A DNA stretch of 64,000 nt from Neobacillus nitrireducens. GTDB lineage: Bacteria; Bacillota; Bacilli; Bacillales; Cytobacillaceae. Position numbers and translations under genes: made by a program. The notes under the pieces were generated by a model. The model saw only the letters and a program-made list of their open reading frames with translations, searched no databases and was not told the origin of the DNA. Location: contig NZ_CP133262.1 in assembly GCF_030915405.1 (NCBI RefSeq), positions 1,488,001-1,552,000 of the forward strand, given 5' to 3'. Below, one piece after another: positions 35,114 to 44,573 of the stretch. How positions within the stretch are numbered: position 1 is the first letter of the stretch; every line of letters begins with the position of its first letter.

Positions 35114-35997
35114 TATTTTTCCATTGTTACAACCTGATACAATTCATTACGATCGATGTTGCTGCCTGAAAATTCATGAGTCAACTTTCCATCCTGATTA
35201 AAAATAAAGGTTTTATTCTCATGTAATACTTCTGCACCCTTTTTTTCGAAATGTTCACCAAGGGTGCCTGCCAAGTTTTGAATCTCCTTCAGGTCACCCG
35301 TCAACATTTTAAGGTAGGACATATCAAAATTCATTTTCTTTGCATGTTCCTTCATCGCTTCTGGAGTATCATTTTCTGGGTCGAGTGAAACAGAAACGAG
35401 TAATAGATTATCTGAATTGTTTCCCTGCGATTTCAAATCCTGCTGCAAGTTGCTAAAATTCCCTAATAAAACTGGACAGGCATTTGGATCGACGCAATTC
35501 ACATATGTAAAAGTTATTACGACGGTTTTTCCGATCAGATCCTTTTTTGTCACTGGCTTTCCGTTCTCGTCGATTAACTTAAAATCTGGTATGGTAACTT
35601 CTTTTGTCACTTTATGAGCATTTTCCAATGTTTTTACTTCGACGGAAAATTCCTTTTCATCCTCTACCATTTCCCCATCATGTTCCACCTTAATGGAAGC
35701 TACCCAGTCACCGTTCATTGCTAAACTGGCCGTTCCAATATATTTACCCTCACCTATTTCTTCCACAGCGACAGGAGTGGTTCCGTGATCCATGTTTTTC
35801 ATCGTTAAATCAGCACTTACTTTAGCATCTTCAACAGGTTTTCCCTGTTTGTCCAAAACGGTAAATTGCATCGCATATATTTTTTCCGGTGTAAACGTTT
35901 TTGGCGTTGAAAGCTTCACCGTGAGACCCTTCGATGCTCCACAGCCCGAGATAATTAGTATGATAAGACACATTATGAAGAAAGATAATTTTTTCAT
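35113..35997 (-). CDS. YtkA-SCO fusion lipoprotein
   Basis: ATG at 35997 follows GAAAGG at 9 bases and gives 294 residues, better than the upstream ATG at 36030. The signal MKKLSFFIMCLIILIISGC ends in a lipobox cysteine. Residues ~25-125 form a YtkA/FixH-like domain, and ~140-294 a SCO1/SenC thioredoxin fold with TFTYVNC then PNACPVLL, and VLHENKTFIF carrying the conserved histidine. SCO proteins deliver copper or electrons to cytochrome oxidase. The two cysteines are spaced CX5C rather than the usual CX3C, which is odd and may alter metal binding. Confidence 0.85.
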   Translation of the reverse strand: MKKLSFFIMCLIILIISGCGASKGLTVKLSTPKTFTPEKIYAMQFTVLDKQGKPVEDAKVSADLTMKNMDHGTTPVAVEEIGEGKYIGTASLAMNGDWVASIKVEHDGEMVEDEKEFSVEVKTLENAHKVTKEVTIPDFKLIDENGKPVTKKDLIGKTVVITFTYVNCVDPNACPVLLGNFSNLQQDLKSQGNNSDNLLLVSVSLDPENDTPEAMKEHAKKMNFDMSYLKMLTGDLKEIQNLAGTLGEHFEKKGAEVLHENKTFIFNQDGKLTHEFSGSNIDRNELYQVVTMEK

Positions 35998-36292
35998 TTT
36001 GGCCAACCTTTCAGTCAGAAATATTTTCATTGGATAACTTAGCCCCTTTCCACTATATACTACAATCTTTCTTAACTCTGTGAAGTTTTATACATTAACC
36101 GAAAAACAGCAATTTTACTTTTAAATGCGTAACCGCAGTGCAATTTCTCTTTTCGAATTTTTTTTGAACATTATCAAAATAAGAGTGATTCGCCAAATTT
36201 CTCCTCACCTTTCAACAAATTTCTACGAAATTCATTGCTATATTTTATGACAGGTTAGATTGAATAGTTTATTTTATGGGGAGGAATTTTTT

Positions 36293-38902
36293 ATGGCAGT
36301 AGACGAAAAGGTGCTCGAACAAAAGCAAACCGGTGCGATGGTAGATCATCTAGCCACTAAAGGAGCGCAGGCGTTAGTGGAATTCCGCACTTTTACCCAA
36401 GAAATGGTCGATGAAATTGTCAAAGAAATGGCCCTTATTGCACTAGAAAACCACGTACATCTAGCAAAAATGGCTGTTGAGGAAACAAAAAGAGGACTGT
36501 TTGAGGACAAAATATCTAAGAATATGTTTGCAACTGAAATGATTTATCATAGTATCCGTGACCTACGAACGGCAGGAATTATTAGTGAAAACGAGCATGA
36601 TGGAACCTATGAAATGGCCGAACCTGTCGGTGTGATTGCTGCACTAGTTCCTGTTACAAATCCCGCTTCAACGGTCATTTATAAATCCCTTATTTCCTTA
36701 AAAACGAGAAACCCGATTATTTTTTCTTTTCACCATTTGGGTCAAAATACTGGTATCGTAACAGCAAAACTGTTAAGAGATGCAGCAATTAAGGCTGGTG
36801 CTCCTGAAAATTGTATTCAGTGGTTGGACGATACCTCCCGTGACTCCGTACATGCACTTATGCGGCATCCCAAAGTCTCACTTATTCTTGCGACTGGCGG
36901 GTCGAGTATGGTAAAAGCTGCTTATAGTTCAGGGAAACCCGCAATTGGTGTCGGACCTGGAAATGTCCCTTGTTATTTTGAAAAGACAGCCAATATCAAG
37001 AACTCTGTTCAAGACTTAATTTTATCAAAAACCTATGATAACGGAATGATTTGTGCATCTGAGCAAGCACTCATTATCGATAAAGAAATCTATTCCGAAG
37101 TTGTCACAGATATGATGGCCAATAATTGTTATTTTCTTAATGATGACGAAAAACAATTGTTAGAAAAAATCGCCATTAAAGAGGTTACTAGCTCACTTAA
37201 TCCGATGGTTGTCGGATTGCCTGCCTCGCAAATCGCCGAAATGGCAGGGATTGATGTGCCTGCTGACACAAAGATTTTAGTCGCTGAATTAGCTGGAGTA
37301 GGTCCACAATATCCCCTTTCTTGTGAAAAATTAAGCCCAATTCTAGCTTGCTATAAAGCAAATAGTTTAGAAGAAGGACTAAGAATTGCCGAGGAAACAT
37401 TGGAATATGGAGGGCTCGGTCATACCGCCTCCATTCATACCTTTGACGATGATGTCATCGAACTGTTCGCATTAAGGATGAGAGCAGGCAGGATTCTTGT
37501 GAATACACCCTCCGCCCAAGGGGCAACCGGAAATGTTTACAATGATTTTCTACCAACCCTGACTCTTGGCTGCGGCACCTATGGAGGAAATTCTGTATCT
37601 ACGAATGTAGGTGCACTAAACCTAATTAATATTAAAAAGGTGGCAAAAAGAAATATTAATGCCCAAGTTTTACGGACACCGCCGCAGATTTATTATAAGA
37701 AGAACTCTGTCCAAGCTCTCGAGGTAATCCCTAACATTACCAAAGCATTTATTGTAACAAGCCCTAGCGCTGTTAAAAATGGTTACGTTGAGAAGATTCT
37801 CCATTATCTCAAAAAACGTCCAGATTTTATCGAGTTCGACATCTTTTCTGAGGTAGAACCAGATCCGAGCTTTGAGACAGTCCTAAAAGGTGCAAACCTA
37901 ATGAGGCACTCTGGACCAGATGTCATCATTGCTCTAGGCGGCGGCTCTGTATTGGATGCTGCAAAAGGAATGTGGCTATTCTACGAACATCCTGATACTG
38001 ACTTCTCAGCCTTAAAGCAAAAGTTCCTAAATCCAAGAAAACGGGTAGTTACCTATCCAAAGCTAGGAACGAGGGCGAAGCTTATTGCTATTCCAACTAC
38101 TTCTGGGACTGGCTCTGAGGTTACATCGTTCGCCGTCATTACAGATAAAAAGACAAATATTAAATATCCACTTTCTGACCCAGAACTTTTACCGAACATC
38201 GCAATTATCGATTCACAATTCGCAAGGACCGTTCCTAAGCATATTACAGCTGATACAGGAATGGATGTACTTACACATGCACTTGAAGCCTATGTGTCCG
38301 TGGTATCAAACGACTTTACAGACGGTCAAATTATCAAAGCAATTCAGCTAGTTTTTGAGTATCTGCCAAGGGCCTACCGGAATGGTCTTGATGAAGTAGC
38401 CCGCGAAAAAATGCATTATGCTTCCACCATTGCCGGAATGGCGTTCAATAATGCATTTTTAGGTATTAATCATAGCTTAGCCCATGCGCTAGGAGCAGAG
38501 TTTACTATTGCACATGGCCGTGCAAATTCCATCTTACTCCCGCATGTTATTCGTTTTAATGCAACTAAACCAACTAAATTCACGCCGTTTGCCGGCTATC
38601 AAAACTTTGTTGCAGATAAACGCTATGCAGAGCTTGCCAAAATGCTTGGCTTACCAGCCCAGACCACCGAAGAAGGGATTGACAGTCTAATCGGTGCCAT
38701 TCTCGAGCTTGCCGAAGAACTAGATATGCCGATGAGTGTGGAAGAATGCGGCGTTGCCCCTTCTGTATATGAAAACAAAATAGACACTCTGGCCTTACAT
38801 GCCTTTAATGATCCAGATACAAACGTCAATCCGAAGCGTCCGCTTGTAAAAGAACTAGCGGAAATTTTGAGACAGGCTTATAAAGGTATTCAAATTTCAT
38901 GA
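36293..38902 (+). CDS. adhE: Bifunctional acetaldehyde/alcohol dehydrogenase
   Basis: ATG at 36293 follows GGGGAGGAA and gives 869 residues, standard for AdhE. The N-terminal CoA-acylating aldehyde dehydrogenase (~1-440) has the catalytic Cys in NGMICASEQALI. A linker leads to the iron-dependent alcohol dehydrogenase (~460-869), with GGGSVLDAAKGMW, TTSGTGSEVT and the iron-binding histidines in NHSLAHALGAEFTIAHGRAN. It converts acetyl-CoA to ethanol in fermentation, reversibly. It is convergent with the catabolic cluster; its acylating domain could also consume acetaldehyde from that pathway, but no regulatory link is visible. Confidence 0.95.
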   Translation: MAVDEKVLEQKQTGAMVDHLATKGAQALVEFRTFTQEMVDEIVKEMALIALENHVHLAKMAVEETKRGLFEDKISKNMFATEMIYHSIRDLRTAGIISENEHDGTYEMAEPVGVIAALVPVTNPASTVIYKSLISLKTRNPIIFSFHHLGQNTGIVTAKLLRDAAIKAGAPENCIQWLDDTSRDSVHALMRHPKVSLILATGGSSMVKAAYSSGKPAIGVGPGNVPCYFEKTANIKNSVQDLILSKTYDNGMICASEQALIIDKEIYSEVVTDMMANNCYFLNDDEKQLLEKIAIKEVTSSLNPMVVGLPASQIAEMAGIDVPADTKILVAELAGVGPQYPLSCEKLSPILACYKANSLEEGLRIAEETLEYGGLGHTASIHTFDDDVIELFALRMRAGRILVNTPSAQGATGNVYNDFLPTLTLGCGTYGGNSVSTNVGALNLINIKKVAKRNINAQVLRTPPQIYYKKNSVQALEVIPNITKAFIVTSPSAVKNGYVEKILHYLKKRPDFIEFDIFSEVEPDPSFETVLKGANLMRHSGPDVIIALGGGSVLDAAKGMWLFYEHPDTDFSALKQKFLNPRKRVVTYPKLGTRAKLIAIPTTSGTGSEVTSFAVITDKKTNIKYPLSDPELLPNIAIIDSQFARTVPKHITADTGMDVLTHALEAYVSVVSNDFTDGQIIKAIQLVFEYLPRAYRNGLDEVAREKMHYASTIAGMAFNNAFLGINHSLAHALGAEFTIAHGRANSILLPHVIRFNATKPTKFTPFAGYQNFVADKRYAELAKMLGLPAQTTEEGIDSLIGAILELAEELDMPMSVEECGVAPSVYENKIDTLALHAFNDPDTNVNPKRPLVKELAEILRQAYKGIQIS

Positions 38903-38913
38903 TAATAAAAGTG

Positions 38914-38940
38914 GGCGCATGAATCATTCATGCGCCTTTT
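38914..38940. terminator. Terminator between adhE and etfA
   Basis: GGCGCATGAAT pairs with ATTCATGCGCC, followed by TTTTC. It serves the adhE side best and separates the convergent genes. Confidence 0.8.
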
Positions 38941-38944
38941 CAAT

Positions 38945-39928
38945 TTAAACCAGTACCTTTTTCAGTTTTTCTGTAAGTGCTGGTATTACCGTCTTATAGT
39001 CAGCTATCACACCGAGATTGGCCCTTTTAAAAATCGGCGCTTCTGAATCTGTGTTGATGGCAACAACAGTCTTCGCACTGGTAATGCCTGCTAGATGCTG
39101 ACTGGCACCTGATATTCCGATCGCAATATAAAGGTCCGGTGCAACAACGGCACCCGTTTGTCCTACCTGCAGGTTAGAAGGAACCCATCCAGCGTCACAT
39201 GCTGCCCTTGAAGCACCGATAGTCCCGCCCAGCAGTTCTGCAAGAGACTGCAGTTCTTGAAAGCCTTCAGGTCCGCCAAGTCCACGACCTCCGGCAACGA
39301 TAATTGTAGCATCCTCAAGACGAATATCTGATAAGGCAGACCGTATTTTCACAACCAGCTTAGTTAGGACAACATCTTCTGGAACGGAGTAATCTACTGA
39401 AATGATTTCACCTGTGCGTGTTGAATCTGGTAATGCTAATTCCTGACTTTTTTTGCGAATGCCTACAACCACCTGCGAACGAGTGGTTGAATATTCACCA
39501 TATCCTTTATCACCATAAATAGGGCGCACCCATGTAAGCTTGGAGCCTTCAGTTCTAAAATCAGTCACTTCGGTTATGGCTGACGCACCAATGCGTGTGG
39601 CTAATCTGCCTGCTAGATCCTTACCCATTCGATCAAAGGAGAGAAGCAGCACATCGGCACCAGATTGTTGGAATACCGTGAACAGGCCTTCTACGAGAAG
39701 TTCAACCTGATATTCTGCAAATATAGGATTCGTAACGGTATATACCTTGCTTGCACCAAAGGCAATAGCTTCCTTGGCACCTGTTGTATTTTCGGATCCA
39801 ACCAGGACAGCTTCTATACTTCCGACGGTGGCACTCGCCAATCGACTGCCAAATGACAGTGCTTCTTTAGCACCCGAGCTTAAGGAATCATCCTGTTGTA
39901 TTGTTGCAAAGATAAGAATTTTGGACAT
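38945..39928 (-). CDS. etfA: Electron transfer flavoprotein alpha subunit
   Basis: The 327-residue protein matches EtfA length. The C-terminal FAD-binding domain has GGRGLGGPEGFQELQSLAEL near residue 210, IGASRAACDAGW, and IAIGISGASQH near 270. It carries FAD and passes electrons from acyl-CoA-type or other flavin dehydrogenases to the quinone pool. ATG at 39928 follows AGGAGG. The beta subunit gene lies 15 bp upstream. In this setting it is the likely acceptor for the three fumarate-reductase-like flavoproteins upstream. Confidence 0.95.
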   Translation of the reverse strand: MSKILIFATIQQDDSLSSGAKEALSFGSRLASATVGSIEAVLVGSENTTGAKEAIAFGASKVYTVTNPIFAEYQVELLVEGLFTVFQQSGADVLLLSFDRMGKDLAGRLATRIGASAITEVTDFRTEGSKLTWVRPIYGDKGYGEYSTTRSQVVVGIRKKSQELALPDSTRTGEIISVDYSVPEDVVLTKLVVKIRSALSDIRLEDATIIVAGGRGLGGPEGFQELQSLAELLGGTIGASRAACDAGWVPSNLQVGQTGAVVAPDLYIAIGISGASQHLAGITSAKTVVAINTDSEAPIFKRANLGVIADYKTVIPALTEKLKKVLV

Positions 39929-39943
39929 AGTATCTGCGACCTC

Positions 39944-40738
39944 CTATACAATCTTGAGAGCTAAGAGCTTGTCAGTCAATTCAGCCGCGAGCTCCGAACC
40001 ATCGCTGCCTGAAAGGATCTCGCAATTGACATCTCTGTTTAGGACGTAGGCCCGCTCCAATTTAACCCCAGGCTGACAACGCACAGGGTCTAAATCAATA
40101 TCATCTGATTCAAATTGAGTGATAGGCTTGCTCCTTGCTAGTCGAATATCTTTAACCTTAGGGAGGCGTGGGACATTTGTCTCAGAACTGATAATTGTAA
40201 AAACAGCTGGAAACGGAACGCTCATCACAGTATAACCACCTTCCGCTTCGCAGGTAGACTTTACACTTTCTTCATCCAGTTCAAGTTCGGAGACAAGCGT
40301 CACACAAGGAATCCCAAGTTCTTCAGCCATGATTGGTCCAACAAGGCCCTCTTCAATGTCACTTGCTTGATATCCAGTCAGCACAAGCTCGGCACCACCA
40401 AGGGTTTTGATTGTTTGCGCAAGGATGTGTCCAACGGCCTGACCGTCGAGATTTCCCCACTCTTCATCCCAAACTCGAACGGCTGCATTAGCCGTGAATG
40501 CAAAGGCTCGGCGCAGTACCTCCTCCGAGGATTCGTCTCCTAGGCAGATGGCAGTCACCGTAGCTCCCGGTGTTTTATCCCGAAGTTGAATTGCCAGTTC
40601 AAGCGCATTCTCGGCAAAGGAATCCAGAACCATATCAGAATCTCCATTTTCCGGACGATTGGTCTCTGGATCAATTTGAAAATATCTCGGAGTAATTTCC
40701 GGATCCAGAACATGCTTTAGGCATACGACGATATGCAT
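39944..40738 (-). CDS. etfB: Electron transfer flavoprotein beta subunit
   Basis: The 264-residue protein begins MHIVVCLKHVLDPEITPRYF, typical for EtfB, and has the AMP-binding region with DGQAVGHILAQ and the EtfB signature LTGYQASDIEEGLVGP near residues 120-136. The recognition-loop sequence differs from housekeeping Etf (no clear LGYQT), so it may serve special partners. ATG at 40738 follows AAAGGGGTG. It forms an operon with etfA and, 30 bp upstream, a racemase-fold protein. Confidence 0.94.
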   Translation of the reverse strand: MHIVVCLKHVLDPEITPRYFQIDPETNRPENGDSDMVLDSFAENALELAIQLRDKTPGATVTAICLGDESSEEVLRRAFAFTANAAVRVWDEEWGNLDGQAVGHILAQTIKTLGGAELVLTGYQASDIEEGLVGPIMAEELGIPCVTLVSELELDEESVKSTCEAEGGYTVMSVPFPAVFTIISSETNVPRLPKVKDIRLARSKPITQFESDDIDLDPVRCQPGVKLERAYVLNRDVNCEILSGSDGSELAAELTDKLLALKIV

Positions 40739-40768
40739 CTCGTGTTCACCCCTTTTTTGTTTATTTTT

Positions 40769-41623
40769 TTAACCTTTTACTTCTACCCCGGCCCTTACTG
40801 CTAATCCTCGTTGGTTATTAGGATTAGGGTATGGGTCTAATCCATACATTTCTCGTAATCTTGCAACTGCTTCGGCAGGTGGTTTGGAATTATAGTAGCC
40901 GCACCGTGTCATATAAACTCCTGATACCCTCTTTAGGTCCGCTAACGATTCGCACATCTTAATTCCAGCGCCAAAAGAGTCAACGACGGGTACATCACCA
41001 ATCCTAGATATTCCGAAGGTTGCGAGGAAAACATTCATCGGTCCCTCACCTGGGACAATCACATCGGCTCCTTGAGAAATGGCCGATTCAGCTGCTCTTT
41101 TAAAAGCTTCAATTACAGGCTCTGGATTATTGAAGCCCGCAAGCACATCATCAAAGCCTGACTCGAGCTGAACAATTGGTCCAAGTTTTTCACCGAGACC
41201 ATACCGTGCAGCGTTTTGTCTAAGTTCATCGGCCAATGGGGTTAAAAAGTTGACGACTCCGATACGGTCCCCGAGCATAGATGCCATATGGAAGGAGGCC
41301 TGCCCATAACCAACCACAGGGATATCCACGAGGGTGCGGGCCTCAAGAAGCCCCACATCTGGAATGGTACCGATAAACATTGCATCGTACCCTGCAGCTT
41401 CAGCCATGAGTGCAGCACGAACGAACTGCTCACGATGCAGGTTCTGCAGGTACGAGTGGGTGATAAAATGCCCAGGGTAATGTGTAGGATAGGTTTCTTC
41501 AGACATCCCATGTAAAACGATTTCTACGTCCGGGCGTGCGATTTTTCGCAAGTGGTTCACGATAGCATCCCGGTATTTTGGAACCCGGTCAATTGTAGTT
41601 AGGCTCTGATGCCAGATTTTCAT
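40769..41623 (-). CDS. Asp/Glu/hydantoin racemase-fold protein lacking the catalytic cysteines
   Basis: The 284-residue protein fits the racemase superfamily: two alpha/beta halves with FIGTIPDVGLLEARTLVDIPV near residue 82 and GADVIVPGEGPMN near 185. In hydantoin and Asp/Glu racemases these sites read CFGDPG and LGCAGM, and the two Cys are the acid/base pair. Here they are Thr and Glu. The fold is therefore kept but cysteine-based racemisation is unlikely; a lyase, isomerase or binding role is more plausible. ATG at 41623 follows AAAGGAGGTC. It begins the etf operon. Confidence 0.78.
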   Translation of the reverse strand: MKIWHQSLTTIDRVPKYRDAIVNHLRKIARPDVEIVLHGMSEETYPTHYPGHFITHSYLQNLHREQFVRAALMAEAAGYDAMFIGTIPDVGLLEARTLVDIPVVGYGQASFHMASMLGDRIGVVNFLTPLADELRQNAARYGLGEKLGPIVQLESGFDDVLAGFNNPEPVIEAFKRAAESAISQGADVIVPGEGPMNVFLATFGISRIGDVPVVDSFGAGIKMCESLADLKRVSGVYMTRCGYYNSKPPAEAVARLREMYGLDPYPNPNNQRGLAVRAGVEVKG

Positions 41624-41739
41624 AGAAATGACCTCCTTTTTGGTGCTATTTTTGAAAAAATCATTAATTTTTATATATTAATAGGCTATGCATGCCTATT
41701 TTTTGGGGAATTCTTCGTTCGGTTGTGAAACTAAATTGG

Positions 41740-41929
41740 CTTATGAGCGGATTTGCTCGTCCAATGAGCGGATTCCTCAGTTCTATGAGCGAATTCTTCG
41801 GTTTAATGAGCGAATTTACCAATTCTATGAGCGAATCCAATTTTGCAAGTGAATCACTTGGTTCTATCAGTGAATTTCCCGGTTCTATCAGCGAATCATC
41901 TGGTTCTATCAGCGAATCCAAATCAAGGC
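41740..41929. repeat. 21-bp tandem repeats (about nine units)
   Basis: Units on the pattern ATGAGCGAATTCTTCGGTTCT recur every 21 bp, one shortened to 18 bp and the last three changed to ATCAGCGAA. Being a multiple of three, the array stays open in several frames on both strands, which creates apparent short reading frames (SLIEP-type). It lies between the racemase-fold gene and the next flavoprotein gene; the copies are divergent, as in old minisatellites found in Bacillus spacers. Confidence 0.85.
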
Positions 41930-41955
41930 CTTTCTCGCGATTCATTTTGAACCCA

Positions 41956-43332
41956 TTATTTTACCGTTAACTCGCTAAGTGCCTCTTGAACCGCAATCCT
42001 TCCAAACACTGCACATTTTCCTAATGAACTTCCCGTCATATACCCTGCCCCGTGGAATCCACCAGTTACCTCTCCGGCTGCAAACAACCCTAGGATAGGC
42101 TCACCATATGGATTCACCACCTGTGCTTTGGTGTTCACCGACACCCCTGCATAGGTTGCCAGCATTGCACCTGTCGACTCAAATGCATAGAATGGTGCCT
42201 TCTCAATTGGTGTTGGTTTTCCATAGTTATGTGTTAATGACTTCCTGCCGAAGTCAGGATCTTCTCCGTCCGCAACCCCTTGATTGTACCTAGAAATCGT
42301 TTCCTCCAAAACCTCAAGCGGTACATCAATACATTCAGCCAAGTCCTCCAACGTGTCTGCTTGATATAGAAGTCTGCGTCGCTTTAATAATTCCAAATCA
42401 TAGAGAGGATCATCGTGAACGCTTTTGTCCATCACAGTTTGGTCCCAAACCTGAAAACTCACTTGGTCAGGCTGCTCGAAAGCGGCTTTTCCTAATAATT
42501 TGTAAGAGATTGACTCGTTAACAAACCGTTTCCCAAGTTCGTTGACCATGATCGCTCCCTTGTAAAAGGCTAACCCCTGAGACTTTACTGTTCCGGCAGC
42601 GGTGGGATGAAATCCGTATGTCCCATTTAGGTAAGGTAAATCCTTTAACCAGGCCCCGTGCTCACAGGCCATTCGTATGCCGTCCCCCTGATTGCCACGA
42701 CCGCCAATTCTTAGCGCTCCCTTTAATTGTGGAGCAAACTGCCCTAATAGCTCCTCGCTTTTTGCAAACCCGCCTGAGGCGATAATTACACCTTTTGAAG
42801 CATGTACAGTGCGTTCTTCGCCCTCAACCTCATACAGAACACGGTCAATTCGTCCGTCATCATTTTTCAAAAGCCGTTGAGCCGGAGCATTCAAACGAAT
42901 GGTCACGTTTGATAGCTGCTTGATCCTTCGGTAAAGTGACTGAATCGCCTGATGTGGGTCAATAATATGTCCGCGGGGAACACTGTGCCCGCTCACCGCT
43001 TCGAGCGAGCGGAACTCAACACCGTGCTCAATAAGCCAGAAATAGGTCGCTAATTGCTGCTGCCCATAAGCTTCAACAAGATCATGGTCATTCACCCCGC
43101 CGCCAACCTCAATCATGTCCTCCAATAAGGACTCAATTGAATCGATTATGCCTGCCTGCTCTTGCATATCTGTTCCGGCAAAGGCCATATACCCTGAACT
43201 AAGAACCGTACTGCCGCCAAGTTCATCCTGTTTCTCAAGGAGCAAGACGTGTGCACCCGCTTCACTTGCCTCAACTGCAGCACACATCCCTGCTAGACCG
43301 CCGCCTAAAATAATCAAGTCATAGGTTTCCAT
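41956..43332 (-). CDS. FAD-dependent dehydrogenase/reductase, fumarate reductase family (1)
   Basis: The 458-residue flavoprotein has the N-terminal dinucleotide motif GGGLAGMCAA with ELGGSTVLSSG, a capping domain (~residues 120-330), and the C-terminal FAD segment LFAAGEVTGGFHGAGYMTGSS. This is the FAD_binding_2 family, covering fumarate, urocanate and ketosteroid dehydrogenases. It probably inserts or removes a C=C bond next to a carbonyl. It lacks heme motifs, so it needs an external carrier such as EtfAB. ATG at 43332 follows GAGGGTG, 14 bp after a GlcG-like gene. Confidence 0.85.
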   Translation of the reverse strand: METYDLIILGGGLAGMCAAVEASEAGAHVLLLEKQDELGGSTVLSSGYMAFAGTDMQEQAGIIDSIESLLEDMIEVGGGVNDHDLVEAYGQQQLATYFWLIEHGVEFRSLEAVSGHSVPRGHIIDPHQAIQSLYRRIKQLSNVTIRLNAPAQRLLKNDDGRIDRVLYEVEGEERTVHASKGVIIASGGFAKSEELLGQFAPQLKGALRIGGRGNQGDGIRMACEHGAWLKDLPYLNGTYGFHPTAAGTVKSQGLAFYKGAIMVNELGKRFVNESISYKLLGKAAFEQPDQVSFQVWDQTVMDKSVHDDPLYDLELLKRRRLLYQADTLEDLAECIDVPLEVLEETISRYNQGVADGEDPDFGRKSLTHNYGKPTPIEKAPFYAFESTGAMLATYAGVSVNTKAQVVNPYGEPILGLFAAGEVTGGFHGAGYMTGSSLGKCAVFGRIAVQEALSELTVK

Positions 43333-43346
43333 CCGTCAACACCCTC

Positions 43347-43784
43347 TTACTCTAGGTTATTTAGCACTTCTAATGCTGCCTGGCATACCTGCATATCGTG
43401 AGTATAATGGCCGCCACTAACCCCAACGCCGCCAATCAGTTCGTTATTGATTTTAATTGGATAGCCACCGCCGAAAATAATGAGCCTTGGGGTGTGAACA
43501 ATTCCATGCAACAATGGTGGGTCATCCTTCAATCTGTCGTACCATTCGTGTGTTGCTCTATTATAAGTTGCAGCAGAAAAGGCTTTATTTTGTGCTATCT
43601 CCAAGCTTAATACTGGTGCACCGTCCATGGCAGCAAAGGCTTTTAGGTTCCCAACGCGATCAACGATTGAGATGCTAAACGGCATACCTAGTTCTTTTCC
43701 CTTTACAAGTGCTGCCTCAAGCATTTTATTAGCAAGTGCTAGACTGATATTTTTTGATTCAATTGCTGGAATTAATTTTTCCAT
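43347..43784 (-). CDS. GlcG/HbpS-family protein
   Basis: ATG at 43784 follows GAGGGGAAATTATC and gives 145 residues; an upstream frame to 43892 overlaps the SDR gene without a ribosome site. The protein has the GlcG/HbpS pattern: LALANKMLEAALVKGKELG, SISIVDRVGNLKAFAAMDGAP, then GGYPIKINNELIGGVGVSG near residues 108-127. Members bind heme or act as partners in catabolic clusters (for example glycolate and propanediol pathways); the reaction is unknown. It lies between the SDR and flavoprotein genes. Confidence 0.85.
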   Translation of the reverse strand: MEKLIPAIESKNISLALANKMLEAALVKGKELGMPFSISIVDRVGNLKAFAAMDGAPVLSLEIAQNKAFSAATYNRATHEWYDRLKDDPPLLHGIVHTPRLIIFGGGYPIKINNELIGGVGVSGGHYTHDMQVCQAALEVLNNLE

Positions 43785-43816
43785 GATAATTTCCCCTCTC
43801 AGTTTTTTAATAGTAT

Positions 43817-44539
43817 CTATAAATTTACCGGACGCCCATAACCAAATGCTTCGATAGCAGTGGCAGTTATGGCTGAACTCTTTGGTAAACAAAGATCGAC
43901 GATGACATGAGCAAGGTCAAGTGGATGCAACCAATTGTCTTTATTCACATCAAAGTCGTCCATCATCTTTGTATTAACAGGGCCTGGACAAACCGCATTC
44001 ACTCTAATCTTGTATGGCTTCAACTCTTCACCAAGCGCTTTGGAAAACCCGAGACATGCATATTTAGACGCAATGTAAGCACTTCTGTCGGGACCGCCTT
44101 TTGTTCCCCAAATCGATGATAGATTGATGATCACACCGTGTCTTTTCTCGATCATTTGCGGTACAACGGCCCGAGAACATAAATATACTCCACGAATATT
44201 TATATCTTGTACATAGTCCCATTCTTCAACCGTCATTTCATGAAACGGCTTAAGAAGCATGACACCGGCATTATTGATTAATATATCAATCGAACCCAAA
44301 CTTTGTTCTGTTGTCAGGACTGCTTGGTTTATATCTTCTTCTAAACGAACATCCCCGTTCAGGGCAATTGCTTCGCCCCCTACCACTTCAGAAATATAGG
44401 AAGCAGTTTCTTTGCTTTCAGATTCGTTGTTGGAAAAAACAGCCACTTTAGCACCGTGTTTCGCGAGTAGAATACAGGTTTCTCTTCCGATTCCTCTTCC
44501 TCCTCCTGTTACTAAGGCTACCTTGTCCTTTAATTCCAA
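43817..44539 (-). CDS. Short-chain dehydrogenase/reductase
   Basis: The 240-residue SDR has the NAD(P) motif TGGGRGIG at residues 11-18, NNAGVM near 90, the catalytic serine in NLSSIWG and the YIASK tyrosine-lysine pair near 155. It probably oxidises a ring or side-chain alcohol of the cluster's substrate. TTG at 44539 follows AAAGGGTG. It lies 34 bp after the flavoprotein gene upstream. Confidence 0.92.
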   Translation of the reverse strand: MELKDKVALVTGGGRGIGRETCILLAKHGAKVAVFSNNESESKETASYISEVVGGEAIALNGDVRLEEDINQAVLTTEQSLGSIDILINNAGVMLLKPFHEMTVEEWDYVQDINIRGVYLCSRAVVPQMIEKRHGVIINLSSIWGTKGGPDRSAYIASKYACLGFSKALGEELKPYKIRVNAVCPGPVNTKMMDDFDVNKDNWLHPLDLAHVIVDLCLPKSSAITATAIEAFGYGRPVNL

Positions 44540-44573
44540 AATACTTCACCCTTTCCCAATTAAACCAAACTAC

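Noticed and set aside
36293..38902. Treating adhE as part of the catabolic island
   Set aside because: It is convergent, has its own ribosome site and is separated by a strong terminator; any link is only metabolic.
41740..41929. Possible CRISPR array
   Set aside because: Units are contiguous, imperfect 21-bp repeats with no unique spacers and no cas genes nearby.
41664..41970. Open frames on both strands with SLIEP/SMSE-type heptapeptide repeats
   Set aside because: They arise from a 21-bp tandem repeat that lacks stops in several frames; no ribosome sites and no family resemblance.
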